A DNA stretch of 64,000 bases from JAJFFW01 sp038531315. Lineage in GTDB: Bacteria; Pseudomonadota; Alphaproteobacteria; Caulobacterales; Parvularculaceae. Under the pieces are notes generated by a model. That model saw only the letters and a program-made list of their open reading frames with translations. It was not told the DNA's origin and did not search any database. The position numbers and the translations under genes were made by a program. Shown in pieces: positions 41,695 through 50,511 of the stretch. The stretch spans positions 8,778 through 72,777 of the forward strand of contig JBCBBT010000007.1 of the NCBI GenBank assembly GCA_038531315.1, read 5' to 3'. Position 1 is the stretch's first letter. Each line of letters begins with the position of its first letter.

Positions 41695-42341
41695 TTTACT
41701 CCGTTAAGGAAACATATTTCACCCTTCAGGGCGAAGGCGCGCAGACCGGTCGCGCCGCGGTCTTCCTGCGTTTTGCGGGATGCAATCTTTGGTCAGGCCT
41801 TGAGCGTGACCGGAGCGCTGCTATCTGCAAATTCTGCGACACCGATTTCGTCGGTGTGGACGGTCCCGGCGGCGGAAAATTTGCGAATGAGCATTTGCTG
41901 AGCGCCCACGTTAAAGAGTGCTGGGACCGCAAAGCCGGCCGCACGCGAGGCTCATCTCGTCCGCTGGTGATTTGCACCGGCGGAGAGCCGCTCCTGCAAG
42001 TCGACGAGCCGCTGATCAGCGCGCTTCATGATGCGGGGATTGAGGTCGGCGTGGAAACCAACGGGACCGTAGACCCGCCGCAGGGGCTGGACTGGATTTG
42101 TGTCAGTCCGAAGTCCACGGCGCCGCTGAAGATTACAGCGGGCGACGAACTAAAGCTTGTCTTCCGCCAGGAGGATGCGCCGCCGGAAAAGTTCGCTGAT
42201 CTCGATTTCGAACATTTCTTTTTGCAGCCTATGGACGGGCCGGACGTGATACGGCATACGGCGGCGGCAGTCGAGTATTGCATGGCCAATCCCCAGTGGC
42301 GGCTCAGCTTGCAGACGCATAAAATGCTGGGGATCGACTAG
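41691..42341 (+). CDS. queE: 7-carboxy-7-deazaguanine synthase with non-ATG start
   Basis: Radical SAM enzyme that makes CDG. From CTG 41691 it has 216 residues and opens MIYSVKETYFTLQGEGAQTG, exactly the family start. The cluster motif is C31, C46 and C49 (CX14CX2C), and PGGGKF and TGGEPLLQ follow. No ATG, GTG or TTG occurs between the in-frame TGA at 41661 and the opening. The choices are CTG 41691 (overlapping the queC stop as CTGA) or ATT 41694 (giving MYSVKE); I prefer the former because of the coupling overlap. The rest is normal length. Confidence 0.9.
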   Translation: MIYSVKETYFTLQGEGAQTGRAAVFLRFAGCNLWSGLERDRSAAICKFCDTDFVGVDGPGGGKFANEHLLSAHVKECWDRKAGRTRGSSRPLVICTGGEPLLQVDEPLISALHDAGIEVGVETNGTVDPPQGLDWICVSPKSTAPLKITAGDELKLVFRQEDAPPEKFADLDFEHFFLQPMDGPDVIRHTAAAVEYCMANPQWRLSLQTHKMLGID

Positions 42342-42368
42342 CCAGGCACAAGTCAAAAAGGCCGCGTT

Positions 42369-42737
42369 ATGCGCATCACTAAAGCCGCGACATTTGATGC
42401 GGCGCATTATCTGGAAAATAAGGACGCGGACGGCGGCGATCATCCGTACGCGCGAATGCACGGGCATTCCTTCCGGGTGGAAATTACTGTTGAGGGCGAG
42501 CCTGACCCCGACAAGGGCTGGGTGGCGGATTTCGCTGACGTGGCGGACGCCCTCGACGAGGTCAGCAAAGAACTGGACCACCGGCTATTGAACGACGTTA
42601 ACGGTCTGGCGGCGCCGACCCTTGAAAATCTCTGTCTTTGGATCGCAGCGCAACTGACGCCGCGCTTGCCGGGTCTTGTTGAGGTCAAGGTTGAGCGGCC
42701 GTCGAACGGCGAAGCCTGCGTCTACACACTCGACTAG
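42369..42737 (+). CDS. queD: 6-carboxytetrahydropterin synthase-like (QueD), missing Cys
   Basis: 122 residues of the COG0720 family that makes CPH4 for queuosine. Zinc His residues are in FDAAH and HGHSF; the catalytic D-H in LDHRLLND is present. In the usual CxxLHGH motif the Cys is replaced by Tyr here (YARMHGH). The nearest remaining Cys are in LENLCLWI and at the C-terminus (GEACVY). Either this subgroup uses another nucleophile or the reaction differs. Its place right after queC-queE supports a role in the pathway. Confidence 0.9.
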   Translation: MRITKAATFDAAHYLENKDADGGDHPYARMHGHSFRVEITVEGEPDPDKGWVADFADVADALDEVSKELDHRLLNDVNGLAAPTLENLCLWIAAQLTPRLPGLVEVKVERPSNGEACVYTLD

Positions 42738-42782
42738 CCGGAACCGATTTAAGGATACGGAACGCTTGCGGCCTTTTCAGAG

Positions 42783-43436
42783 TTATTGCGATTTGAGGCG
42801 CGCGATCAGATATTGCGCATCGCGACAATAGCCGGCGGCGGCGCGATCGGCCCGCTGGATCGCTTTGTCGAGCTCTTCCATGATCTGGGTAATTTCTTCA
42901 AAGGTCGCAAATGCGTCGCGCGGTGGATCAAGGTTGAGCCCCTTCGCGGAAACGTCGAGCCGCGTCGGCGAAATAGAATACTGCGCCTTGCCGCCAAGCG
43001 GCACATCAATGTGTTGCCGACTGTTCCCGACAAGAATTTTCCCCTGGTCGTCGATGGCCTCAATCGCGCTGTTAATGGAAAGGCGCAACTCATCATAACT
43101 TTCCGCCAAGAGGGCGCGGCCGCCGGCGTCTTCGACCTCGCGGGCCGAATGCGCGACATCATAAGCCTGTTCAATGATGTCGCGAATTTGGTCGATCGAA
43201 TAAAGCGCCGCTTCGATTGCCGCCAGCGCATCGTGCACAGGTTGGTCGTTGGCGCTTTTTTGCTTTGGCGGCAAAGAGCGCTTGGCGTTTAAAATTCTGT
43301 TTAGTCCGGCCTCGGCGTTTATCGCCGGCGTGTCTTCGTCGTCCGTATCGACGTTTTTCCGCCCCAGCCAGCCGGCGAGCGGGCTTCGCTTTTGTTTTTT
43401 CTTCTCCGAGGCGGCCTGCGTCAGCGCATATCCCAT
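42783..43436 (-). CDS. Unknown protein with flagellin-core-like sequence
   Basis: 217 residues. Residues 1-65 are basic and disordered. From about 75 onward the sequence resembles the D1/D2 core of alphaproteobacterial flagellins: AESYDELRLSINSAIEAIDD, a following G-x-L-V-G-N run, then a short beta stretch (QYSISPTRLDVSAKGLNL) and helix TFEEITQIMEELDKAIQRA. The flagellin D0 termini, needed for polymerisation, are absent. A start with AGGAA at 43436 is good. I treat this as a flagellin-related orphan; function unknown, and no other flagellar gene lies in the window. Confidence 0.6.
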   Translation of the reverse strand: MGYALTQAASEKKKQKRSPLAGWLGRKNVDTDDEDTPAINAEAGLNRILNAKRSLPPKQKSANDQPVHDALAAIEAALYSIDQIRDIIEQAYDVAHSAREVEDAGGRALLAESYDELRLSINSAIEAIDDQGKILVGNSRQHIDVPLGGKAQYSISPTRLDVSAKGLNLDPPRDAFATFEEITQIMEELDKAIQRADRAAAGYCRDAQYLIARLKSQ

Positions 43437-43577
43437 AGCGATTTTTCCTGTTGTTCTTTCAGGTAAAATAGCCGTCCGGGTTTTGATGTGGCGTTAGAAA
43501 GCGCGGCGCAATTGAACACCATTTGTTAACCCTTTAGCGAGGCTAAACAGAAGAGCGCTTTACGATTTGGTTACGCT

Positions 43578-45680
43578 TCAGCGCCGGCCTTCAAGGCGCC
43601 ACGCGCAAATAAGCGCGAGGCCGATGACGCTAAGCCATACCCAGGGGCTTGTGAGCGGGGCGGATTTCACCGCATCAATGCGTTCAGCATTTTTACGGAT
43701 GACGCCGGCCCAGCCTGCGCCGGCCCAGCCTGCGCCGTTCTCGCGCACGCGCCTGACGGCAGGGATCGATGCCGTATCGCCGCGGCGCACCTTAAAAAGA
43801 CCGCCATTGGTCAGATCGGTCAGCGGGCGCATTTTTTCCGGCGCTGAAACAACATTGAGGAACTCCGTCGGCGCATCCACGCCGAGCGATCCAACCGCGA
43901 ATAGATCGCCTGAAGTTGCGCGATAAAGTCCGCGCGGCGCGTTTTCAAGCGACGCGCTGAAAAGACCAGGTTCTTGCTCTTCCAGCTCTATATCGGCGGC
44001 TGTCCCATCGGGTAACGTCAGCGTCACGGGGGCCGCTGCGTCGTCAAGCGTGCGGCGCTCGATCAGCAGATTTTCGCCCACCGCCGACAAACGCAGTTGT
44101 TCTTCTTCCAGCTCCGGCTCTTTCATCAGCCAGTGCGCAATCCGGCGCAAAAGCTCGGCATGCGGACCGCCGCCGTCAAAGCCGCGCGCCCAGAGCCAGA
44201 CATGATCGGAAAGCAAGAGCCCGATACGCCCGTCGCCGACGTGGTCCAAAATGAGCAAGGGCTCGCCATTGTCATTTTCCATGAGCGAACGCCCGGAGCG
44301 TTGCGTCACCGGCATGATCCTGAGCCAGCGGCCCCAAAAAGACTGTTCCGGCAGATCCGCCGTCACTGGATGGCGGGCGCCGACCTCGCTTATGCGCGGC
44401 CGGAACGCGGTTTCAATTTCGCGTCTGCGCGGTATCGCCGGCAGGATAAATGAAAGCGTTTGCCGCGATGCAAGGCTGAGGGGGCCGACATACTCCGGTC
44501 CGGCGGCGATCAGGACGCCGCCGCCGCGCTCGACGTAGCGGGCGATATTGTCAAAGTGGAACGCATTCAGAACGCCGCGATACGTATACCGATCAAAAAT
44601 CAACAGATCGAACTCGCTCAGCTTTTCGATAAAGAGCTCGTCCTGCGGAAACGGAATAAGCGCAAGCTCGTGTTGAAGCGCCGTGTCGGATTTATTCAGC
44701 GGGCGCAAAATTGTGAAATGCACCAGATCAATCGCGGGATCGGATTTCAAAAGGTTGCGCCAGACCCGTTCACCCGGATGCGGTTCTCCGGAAATCAGCA
44801 ACACTCTGAGCCGATCGCGGATCGACGTGATCGGCAAGACCGCCGTATTGTTGCGGGTTGTCAATTCGCCGGCGCGCGGCGCGGCTTCGAGTTCAATCAC
44901 GAGGGCGCCGGGCCGCGACAAGGGCGCATCGAAAGAGACCTCGGCGCCGAGAGGCACCGGCTGGCGGAAAATCTCCTGTCCGTCGACCTTGAGGCCGACT
45001 TCAACATTTTCAACGCCGCCGCCCGGCGCAGCGACAGGTTCGTTGTCGGGGCCGACATCTTCGACGCGAAAGGAGATTTTGACGGCTTCGCGCACGATCC
45101 CGTATCGCGGCGCGTTCACGAGCGTGATCTTTCGGTCGACTTCTCCGTCGCGGCCCGTGGTCATCACATGAACCGGCACGCCGACGACTGTCCTCAGCGC
45201 CGACCGGACGGTCTCGATATCGCTCGCCTGTCCGTCGGTAATCGCGAAGACGGCGGCAAGCCGGGCGCGCGGCGCCTCGCCAGCCGCCGCCGTCAAAGCC
45301 TCGATAAGGCGGGTTTCTTCCGCGCCGTCCACATCGATAATCCGCGTTTCGATTGCGCCCAATGCGCTCAGCCGGGTCTGCAATTGCGCGGCGGCCGCAT
45401 CAGTGATCTCCATCCGCCCGTCGAGGGATTGGCTGGCGCTGCGGTCAACGAGGATGATGGCGATGTCGTCGAGGCCGGTTTTTTCCGCAAGACGCAATTG
45501 CGGGTTCGCAATCAGCCCGATGAGCGCCGCCAGCGCGATGACGCGAAAGACGCCGCCAAGGGGCGCGCGCAGTAGGCTGACGAATGAGATCATGACGGCG
45601 ATCAACGCGATCGCCGCCAGCGCCCATTCCGGCACGAAAGGATCGAAAACGATAACCCGGTCGAAATTTGAAGAGATCAC
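43578..45680 (-). CDS. Large membrane protein, vWA/glutamine-amidotransferase-like, in Bat-type cluster
   Basis: 700 residues, starting at a GTG. Two helices near the N-terminus (ALAAIALIAVMISFVSLL and VIALAALIGLIA), then a vWA-like domain with the MIDAS-type DRSASQS at about residue 78, a beta region, a domain with the class I glutamine-amidotransferase-like fold (FDRYTYRG, GGVLIAAGPEYVG) and a last helix at the C-terminus. It is the downstream member of the MoxR / DUF58 / DUF4159 operon and is probably periplasmic. An exact 15-base direct repeat at 43704-43733 duplicates AGWAG near the end. Function is not established. Confidence 0.8.
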   Translation of the reverse strand: MISSNFDRVIVFDPFVPEWALAAIALIAVMISFVSLLRAPLGGVFRVIALAALIGLIANPQLRLAEKTGLDDIAIILVDRSASQSLDGRMEITDAAAAQLQTRLSALGAIETRIIDVDGAEETRLIEALTAAAGEAPRARLAAVFAITDGQASDIETVRSALRTVVGVPVHVMTTGRDGEVDRKITLVNAPRYGIVREAVKISFRVEDVGPDNEPVAAPGGGVENVEVGLKVDGQEIFRQPVPLGAEVSFDAPLSRPGALVIELEAAPRAGELTTRNNTAVLPITSIRDRLRVLLISGEPHPGERVWRNLLKSDPAIDLVHFTILRPLNKSDTALQHELALIPFPQDELFIEKLSEFDLLIFDRYTYRGVLNAFHFDNIARYVERGGGVLIAAGPEYVGPLSLASRQTLSFILPAIPRRREIETAFRPRISEVGARHPVTADLPEQSFWGRWLRIMPVTQRSGRSLMENDNGEPLLILDHVGDGRIGLLLSDHVWLWARGFDGGGPHAELLRRIAHWLMKEPELEEEQLRLSAVGENLLIERRTLDDAAAPVTLTLPDGTAADIELEEQEPGLFSASLENAPRGLYRATSGDLFAVGSLGVDAPTEFLNVVSAPEKMRPLTDLTNGGLFKVRRGDTASIPAVRRVRENGAGWAGAGWAGVIRKNAERIDAVKSAPLTSPWVWLSVIGLALICAWRLEGRR

Positions 45681-45690
45681 GCCGCGCCTT

Positions 45691-48522
45691 TCATCGTCCG
45701 AGCCGTTCCAGAAGGATGGGCGTGTGCACCTGATCGGATTTGTAGTTGCCGGTAAAGGCGACCATCACCACGTTAATGCCGGCGCGATAGGCCATTTCGC
45801 GGCTGCGTGGCCCGCCCTGAATGATTGGCAGCGCCGGCGCGCCGGCGCTGTTCGTCGCCCATGCGCCGGCCCAATCTCGCCCGCCGATGATCAAAGGCGT
45901 CACCGCATCGTTCGCATCGCCCGCCGCCTGCACCCAGACGGGATTGTTCCGCATGCGGCCCGGTAAGTCAGGAAGAAGATAAAACGACCGCTTCAAAACG
46001 TGATCGTCGGGAAGCGGCGCCAATGGCGGCACGTCAAGCTGGGACAGGATTGCGCGCAAGGCGATCCGCTCCGGCGTGTCGAGCCCCGTAATGGCGCGTT
46101 CGTCGTCGCGGGTGTCGAACATCACGAGGCCGCCGAAACGCATGAAGTTTTCAACATTTTCTAACGCCGCTTCGGACGGAACCGCGTCTTGCGTCATTGG
46201 CCAGTAGAGAAACGGGTACACCGAAAGATCATCGCTGTCCGGATCGACGCCGACGGGCTCGGCGGGCTCAATGGCGGTTCGCCGGAAGAGCTCGCGCGAC
46301 AGCGCCGCCAGGCCGGTTTCCGATAATCTGTCTACGGTGGGATCGCCGGTACGCACAAATGCCAGCCGCGTCTTCAGGGCGGCGTCGGCTGCGAGCGTAT
46401 CAATCGGAGCGTCGAGCGGCTGGGCGGGGCTTGGGCTTGCGCCTTCATCCGCCGCAAGGGGTTGCGCCGCCATTGTCGGTGCGGCGCCGGCCAGCAATGT
46501 CAGGGCGCTCACTAGAAGCGTCGTCGCTGCAGCGGCGGCGGCGCGTTTCGGCAATCGCAGGCGGCCGCCGACAAAGAGCGACAAGAGTGCGTCGATTAAC
46601 AAAAAAGCGATCGCCATCGCAATCAGCGGCGCTGCAAGCTGGCGCGGCGGTTCAGCGTCGTAGCCACTCATGGTCGCGCCCGTTAGAGCCAGCGGCGCGA
46701 GCCTTTCAGACGGACCGACGGCGTTGATGGCGATGGGCGCGTCCGGCGATCCGTAAAAGCCAGGCGGCGTTTCCGGGCGCGCCGGCATCGCCGCATCGCG
46801 CGCCCTGATCGCATCAAGGCTCGCCGGCGGAGGGTCGAACCGTCCAAAGCCATTCAAGATACGGATCGGCGCAAAACGCGCTGCGCTGTCGTCCTCGCCG
46901 GTCGCTGTTAGATCTTCACTCGCGGATAGAACAGACAGCGCGGTCAGCTTACGGAGCATTTCGATAAAGACGCCGGAGATCGGCAGGTCGGACCATGACG
47001 GCGTCGCGGTTACATGGAACAGGACGACCGCGCCGCCGCCAATGCGCGCGCCGGTGACGAGCGGCGTGCCGTCTTCAAGGCTCGCCCATGTCGCGAGCGA
47101 GGTGTCTCCGCCCGGCGCGGCCAGCACCTGGCGTCTGATAAAGATGTCGTCCGGCAGGCTCACATCGGCGAACGGGCCGTCAGGGGAGAAACCGCTCAGC
47201 GGTTGCGGCGTTTCCCAGGTGAGCGCGCCGCCAAAGGCCCGCCCGCCGCCGCGCAATGGAACCGGTAAAAGGTCCGGGTCGCCGTCTTGCGCAGCCTCCG
47301 CAAGCGTCGGGCCGGCAAAGCGAATGAGAATGCCGCCTTCTTCGATCCATGCCGATAGCGCATCAACATCGCCGATCCGCAAGCGGCCGACATCGTTCAT
47401 GACAATCGAGGATACGCCCGCCGCAATCAACGCTTCAGTCGATCCGTATTCAAATTCGGCAAAGGGCTGCAATGCACGTTGCACATAATAGACGCCGTCG
47501 AGCAGCTTGTCGGTCTGTTGGCCGGCCCCGACGAGCCCCACCAGCGACCGGCGATCGCGCGCATCGGCGAGATAGGTCGCGCCGGCCGACTGGACGCCGT
47601 CTATGCGCGCAACATTGACATCGTTTTGCAGGGCCAGCGGCAAGTTCATAGTGACGATCGCACTGTCCTCACCGCTTTCCAGCGCAAACGGCGCGCGCGC
47701 AATCTCGCGGCCGTCGCGCGCGGTCACCACGACGGCGCCGGCGCGCGTGTCCGCCGCGCCGATCCGCTCGATGCGGAATCCGAGCCCGCCGGCTTGCGGC
47801 GCGGCTGGGCGCAAGGCGAGAACGGCGTGTGCGCTGTCTTCAAAGACAGTGACGTCGCCGAGGGTCTTTAACCGGTTCAGAAACTCTTGCGCGCCGCCTG
47901 TCGATGCGCCGGCGCGAGCCGGATCGGCGACCCCGTCCGTATACCATCTTATCTCTGCGGTCCCGTCATAGGACGCGAGCGCCGCTTCAAGCGCCGATAA
48001 TCGATTGAGGGCGCTGCCGCGATTGGCGCGGAAGGGTTGCGGCGTCATGGCGTCAATCGTCTCCCGCAGCCTTTGCGGCGTGAGCAGATCGACCGTCGGC
48101 GACACCGCCGCCGGCGTTGTTGTGATCAAAAATGCGGGGCGGCCTGCGTCTTCTGCTTGCGCCGCCGCCAGCTTGATCGCGTCTTTGCGCTTGCGCCATG
48201 CGGAAGCCGCCGCCCAGCTGTCATCAACGATGAGCACCAATGGCCCCGTCGACGCCGACGGCGGCGGGGCGTTCAGAACCGGCCCGGCAAGGGCGATAAT
48301 GATCATTGCCGCCGCCGCAAGCCGCAACAGCAGGAGCCACCATGGCGTCCGGTCAGGCGTTTCTTCCGTCTGCTGAAGGCGGCGCAAAATCACGAAGGCC
48401 GGAAACTGAACGCGCGCCGGCGCCGGCGGGGTTGCGCGCATCAGCCAGTAGAGAACCGGCAGAGAGGCCAGCGTCGTCAGCACCAAGGGCGCGCTAAATG
48501 ACAAAGCGTTCAAAAAACTCAT
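45691..48522 (-). CDS. DUF4159 / BatA-type membrane protein
   Basis: 943 residues. N-terminal BatA-like segment with two helices (SAPLVLTTLASLPVLYWLMR and a second near 62-84), then a vWA-like region (VLIVDDSWAAA), a middle with beta sheets, a helix near 615, and a C-terminal DUF4159 domain with the ThuA-like FYWPMTQDAVPS and DDERAITGL motifs. Its ATG overlaps the DUF58 stop (ATGA). The BatA/MoxR context suggests envelope maturation or stress response, as for Bat proteins, but no substrate is known. Confidence 0.85.
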   Translation of the reverse strand: MSFLNALSFSAPLVLTTLASLPVLYWLMRATPPAPARVQFPAFVILRRLQQTEETPDRTPWWLLLLRLAAAAMIIIALAGPVLNAPPPSASTGPLVLIVDDSWAAASAWRKRKDAIKLAAAQAEDAGRPAFLITTTPAAVSPTVDLLTPQRLRETIDAMTPQPFRANRGSALNRLSALEAALASYDGTAEIRWYTDGVADPARAGASTGGAQEFLNRLKTLGDVTVFEDSAHAVLALRPAAPQAGGLGFRIERIGAADTRAGAVVVTARDGREIARAPFALESGEDSAIVTMNLPLALQNDVNVARIDGVQSAGATYLADARDRRSLVGLVGAGQQTDKLLDGVYYVQRALQPFAEFEYGSTEALIAAGVSSIVMNDVGRLRIGDVDALSAWIEEGGILIRFAGPTLAEAAQDGDPDLLPVPLRGGGRAFGGALTWETPQPLSGFSPDGPFADVSLPDDIFIRRQVLAAPGGDTSLATWASLEDGTPLVTGARIGGGAVVLFHVTATPSWSDLPISGVFIEMLRKLTALSVLSASEDLTATGEDDSAARFAPIRILNGFGRFDPPPASLDAIRARDAAMPARPETPPGFYGSPDAPIAINAVGPSERLAPLALTGATMSGYDAEPPRQLAAPLIAMAIAFLLIDALLSLFVGGRLRLPKRAAAAAATTLLVSALTLLAGAAPTMAAQPLAADEGASPSPAQPLDAPIDTLAADAALKTRLAFVRTGDPTVDRLSETGLAALSRELFRRTAIEPAEPVGVDPDSDDLSVYPFLYWPMTQDAVPSEAALENVENFMRFGGLVMFDTRDDERAITGLDTPERIALRAILSQLDVPPLAPLPDDHVLKRSFYLLPDLPGRMRNNPVWVQAAGDANDAVTPLIIGGRDWAGAWATNSAGAPALPIIQGGPRSREMAYRAGINVVMVAFTGNYKSDQVHTPILLERLGR

Positions 48523-49460
48523 GTTAAACCGCCGCCTTTGCCGCTGCGCCGGTCGCTTAGAGCCGTATAGAGCGACAACAACGCCGACTGGCCCGGCCGG
48601 TCAGTGCGATGCGTCAACAAACGCCATCCTGTTTTGCCGGCGAGCGCCTCAAGCGCCGCGCGGTGGGCGGCAAACGCCGAGCGATATTTGCGCGCCAGTG
48701 TATTGGCGTTGCCGAAAGTCAATCGGTCGCGGGTTTCAACGTCTTCGAACTCAGTGCGTCCTGAAAACGGAAAATCTTCCTCCGCCGGATCAACAATTTG
48801 CAGGAGGACGCCGTCGGCGCCTTGCGCTGCGTAATGCGCGCATGCCGCTTCAACGCTGGCCGGATCAGAATAAAAGTCGCTCACAAAGACAATGTTTGAT
48901 CCGGCGCGCACCTGTTCAAGCGGCGGCGCATCGCTTGCCGCGCCATCGCTGTTGATATAATCCTGACAAAGAGTTTCGAGAATGCGTTGCGGCGCGATGC
49001 GTCCGTGATAAAGGCCGGCGCTTCGCCCGAGAACGCCGCATCGCTCGCCCGCTTCACTCGCCAGCATCGCCAGTGCGGTGATCAGGACATCGGCTCTTTT
49101 GCGCTTGGTCGGCGTCTCATTACCCGAGGCGTAATCTAGCGAGGCGGTCTGGTCGCGCCAGACCCAAAGCGTTCCCGCCGCTTCCCATTCATTCTCGCGC
49201 ACGTAAAGCCGGTTCGATGATCGCGCGGACTGGCGCCAGTCAATCGCCGCCACGGGATCGCCATAGCCATACGGCCTGTGCTGCCAGAAAGTCTCGCCCG
49301 GGCCGGCGCGTCGGCGCCCGTGAGCGCCGGCGACGATCGTCTGAGACATCTTGCGTGCTTCCAGCATCAACGCCGGCAGCGTTTCGGCAATGCTCTCCGC
49401 GCCGTCGCGGATCGACGCAGCCGAAGCATGATGGGGGCGGGACGTTAGCGGTGAATTCAT
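48519..49460 (-). CDS. DUF58-domain protein
   Basis: 313 residues. The DUF58 (vWA-like) core RPYGYGDPVAAIDWRQSARS is at about 66-85, followed by LWVWRDQTASLDYASG and FVSDFYSDP. DUF58 proteins are usually adaptors of MoxR ATPases. Here MoxR lies immediately upstream on this strand (46-base gap). It probably acts with MoxR on the large membrane proteins in the operon. Confidence 0.9.
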   Translation of the reverse strand: MNSPLTSRPHHASAASIRDGAESIAETLPALMLEARKMSQTIVAGAHGRRRAGPGETFWQHRPYGYGDPVAAIDWRQSARSSNRLYVRENEWEAAGTLWVWRDQTASLDYASGNETPTKRKRADVLITALAMLASEAGERCGVLGRSAGLYHGRIAPQRILETLCQDYINSDGAASDAPPLEQVRAGSNIVFVSDFYSDPASVEAACAHYAAQGADGVLLQIVDPAEEDFPFSGRTEFEDVETRDRLTFGNANTLARKYRSAFAAHRAALEALAGKTGWRLLTHRTDRPGQSALLSLYTALSDRRSGKGGGLT

Positions 49461-49506
49461 AACAGACCCGGCGCCGCGCGGCTTTGTGCGCAGCGCCTTT
49501 CAGCTC

Positions 49507-50511
49507 TTAGTCGAGCGCTTCTTTGATGAGATCATCAATAAAGCCGTCAACGGTTAAACCTTCCGCACGCGCTGTAAAATTGAGCGCCATCCGGTGGCGC
49601 AGGATAGGCTGCGCCAGGCGCACGATATCGTCCAGCGAGGGCGCGCTTCGCCCGTCAATCAGCGCCGCGGCGCGCGCGGCCAGCGTGAAGGCCTGACTGG
49701 CGCGCGGACCAGGCCCCCAGGCGACAAATTCGCGAACGCGCGCGCTTGCGTCTTCCGTCGGCCGCGCCGCGCGCACCAGCCGCAATATCGTATCGATAAT
49801 CTGGTCGCCGATCGGCATCGCACGCACAATATTCTGTGCACGAATTAAATCATCCGGCGACAAAATCGCCTCCGCGCTTTTCTGTTCGGCGCCCGTCGTG
49901 GCGCTCAACATCTGTTTTTCCGCTTTGAGATCAGGATAGCCGACATCGATCTGAAGCAGAAAACGGTCAAGCTGCGCTTCGGGAAGGGGGTAGGTGCCTT
50001 CTTGTTCGATCGGGTTTTGCGTGGCGAGGACATGAAACGGGCGCGGCAGGTCATGTTGTTCGCCGGCGACGGTCACATGTTTTTCCTGCATCGCCTGCAA
50101 TAACGCCGATTGCGTGCGCGGGCTTGCGCGGTTGATTTCGTCGGCCATCAGAAGTTGAGCGAATATCGGGCCCGGAATAAACCTGAACGCGCGTTTGCCT
50201 TCGTTGGTTTCTTCAAGGACTTCGGACCCCAGAATGTCGCCGGGCATCAGATCGGGTGTAAATTGAACCCGCTTTGAGGTCATGCCGAGGAGACCGCCGA
50301 TAGAGGTGACAAGCAAGGTCTTCGCCAGTCCCGGCGCGCCGACAAGCAGACCATGACCGCCGGCGGCGAGCGTCGTCAGGGTCAGGCTCAAGACCTCGTC
50401 CTGACCGAAGATAATGCCGCGCAGATGATCGGACGCGAGAGAAAATTTCTCCGAGATTTCCGAAAAGTCGCGAACGAGATCGGTATTGGTCTCTGTATCG
50501 ATGTCTGACAT
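49507..50511 (-). CDS. MoxR-family AAA+ ATPase
   Basis: 334 residues with Walker A GAPGLAKT, Walker B LLMADEINRA, and sensor motifs as usual for MoxR. A chaperone-like ATPase that matures or inserts cofactors in partner proteins. It heads the minus-strand operon with DUF58, DUF4159 and the large membrane protein; AAAGG precedes the start. Divergent from sppA across a 484-base spacer. Confidence 0.94.
   Translation of the reverse strand: MSDIDTETNTDLVRDFSEISEKFSLASDHLRGIIFGQDEVLSLTLTTLAAGGHGLLVGAPGLAKTLLVTSIGGLLGMTSKRVQFTPDLMPGDILGSEVLEETNEGKRAFRFIPGPIFAQLLMADEINRASPRTQSALLQAMQEKHVTVAGEQHDLPRPFHVLATQNPIEQEGTYPLPEAQLDRFLLQIDVGYPDLKAEKQMLSATTGAEQKSAEAILSPDDLIRAQNIVRAMPIGDQIIDTILRLVRAARPTEDASARVREFVAWGPGPRASQAFTLAARAAALIDGRSAPSLDDIVRLAQPILRHRMALNFTARAEGLTVDGFIDDLIKEALD

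Noticed and set aside
43510..43560. CtrA-like site before the flagellin-like gene
   Set aside because: TTAACC is present but the second half-site is not at N7 spacing, so the match is too weak to record.
44460..45575. Long plus-strand frame of 371 codons opposite the 700-residue membrane protein gene
   Set aside because: Arg/Asp-rich random-looking product with no motif, lying wholly antisense to a gene with clear domains in GC-rich DNA. Shadow frame.
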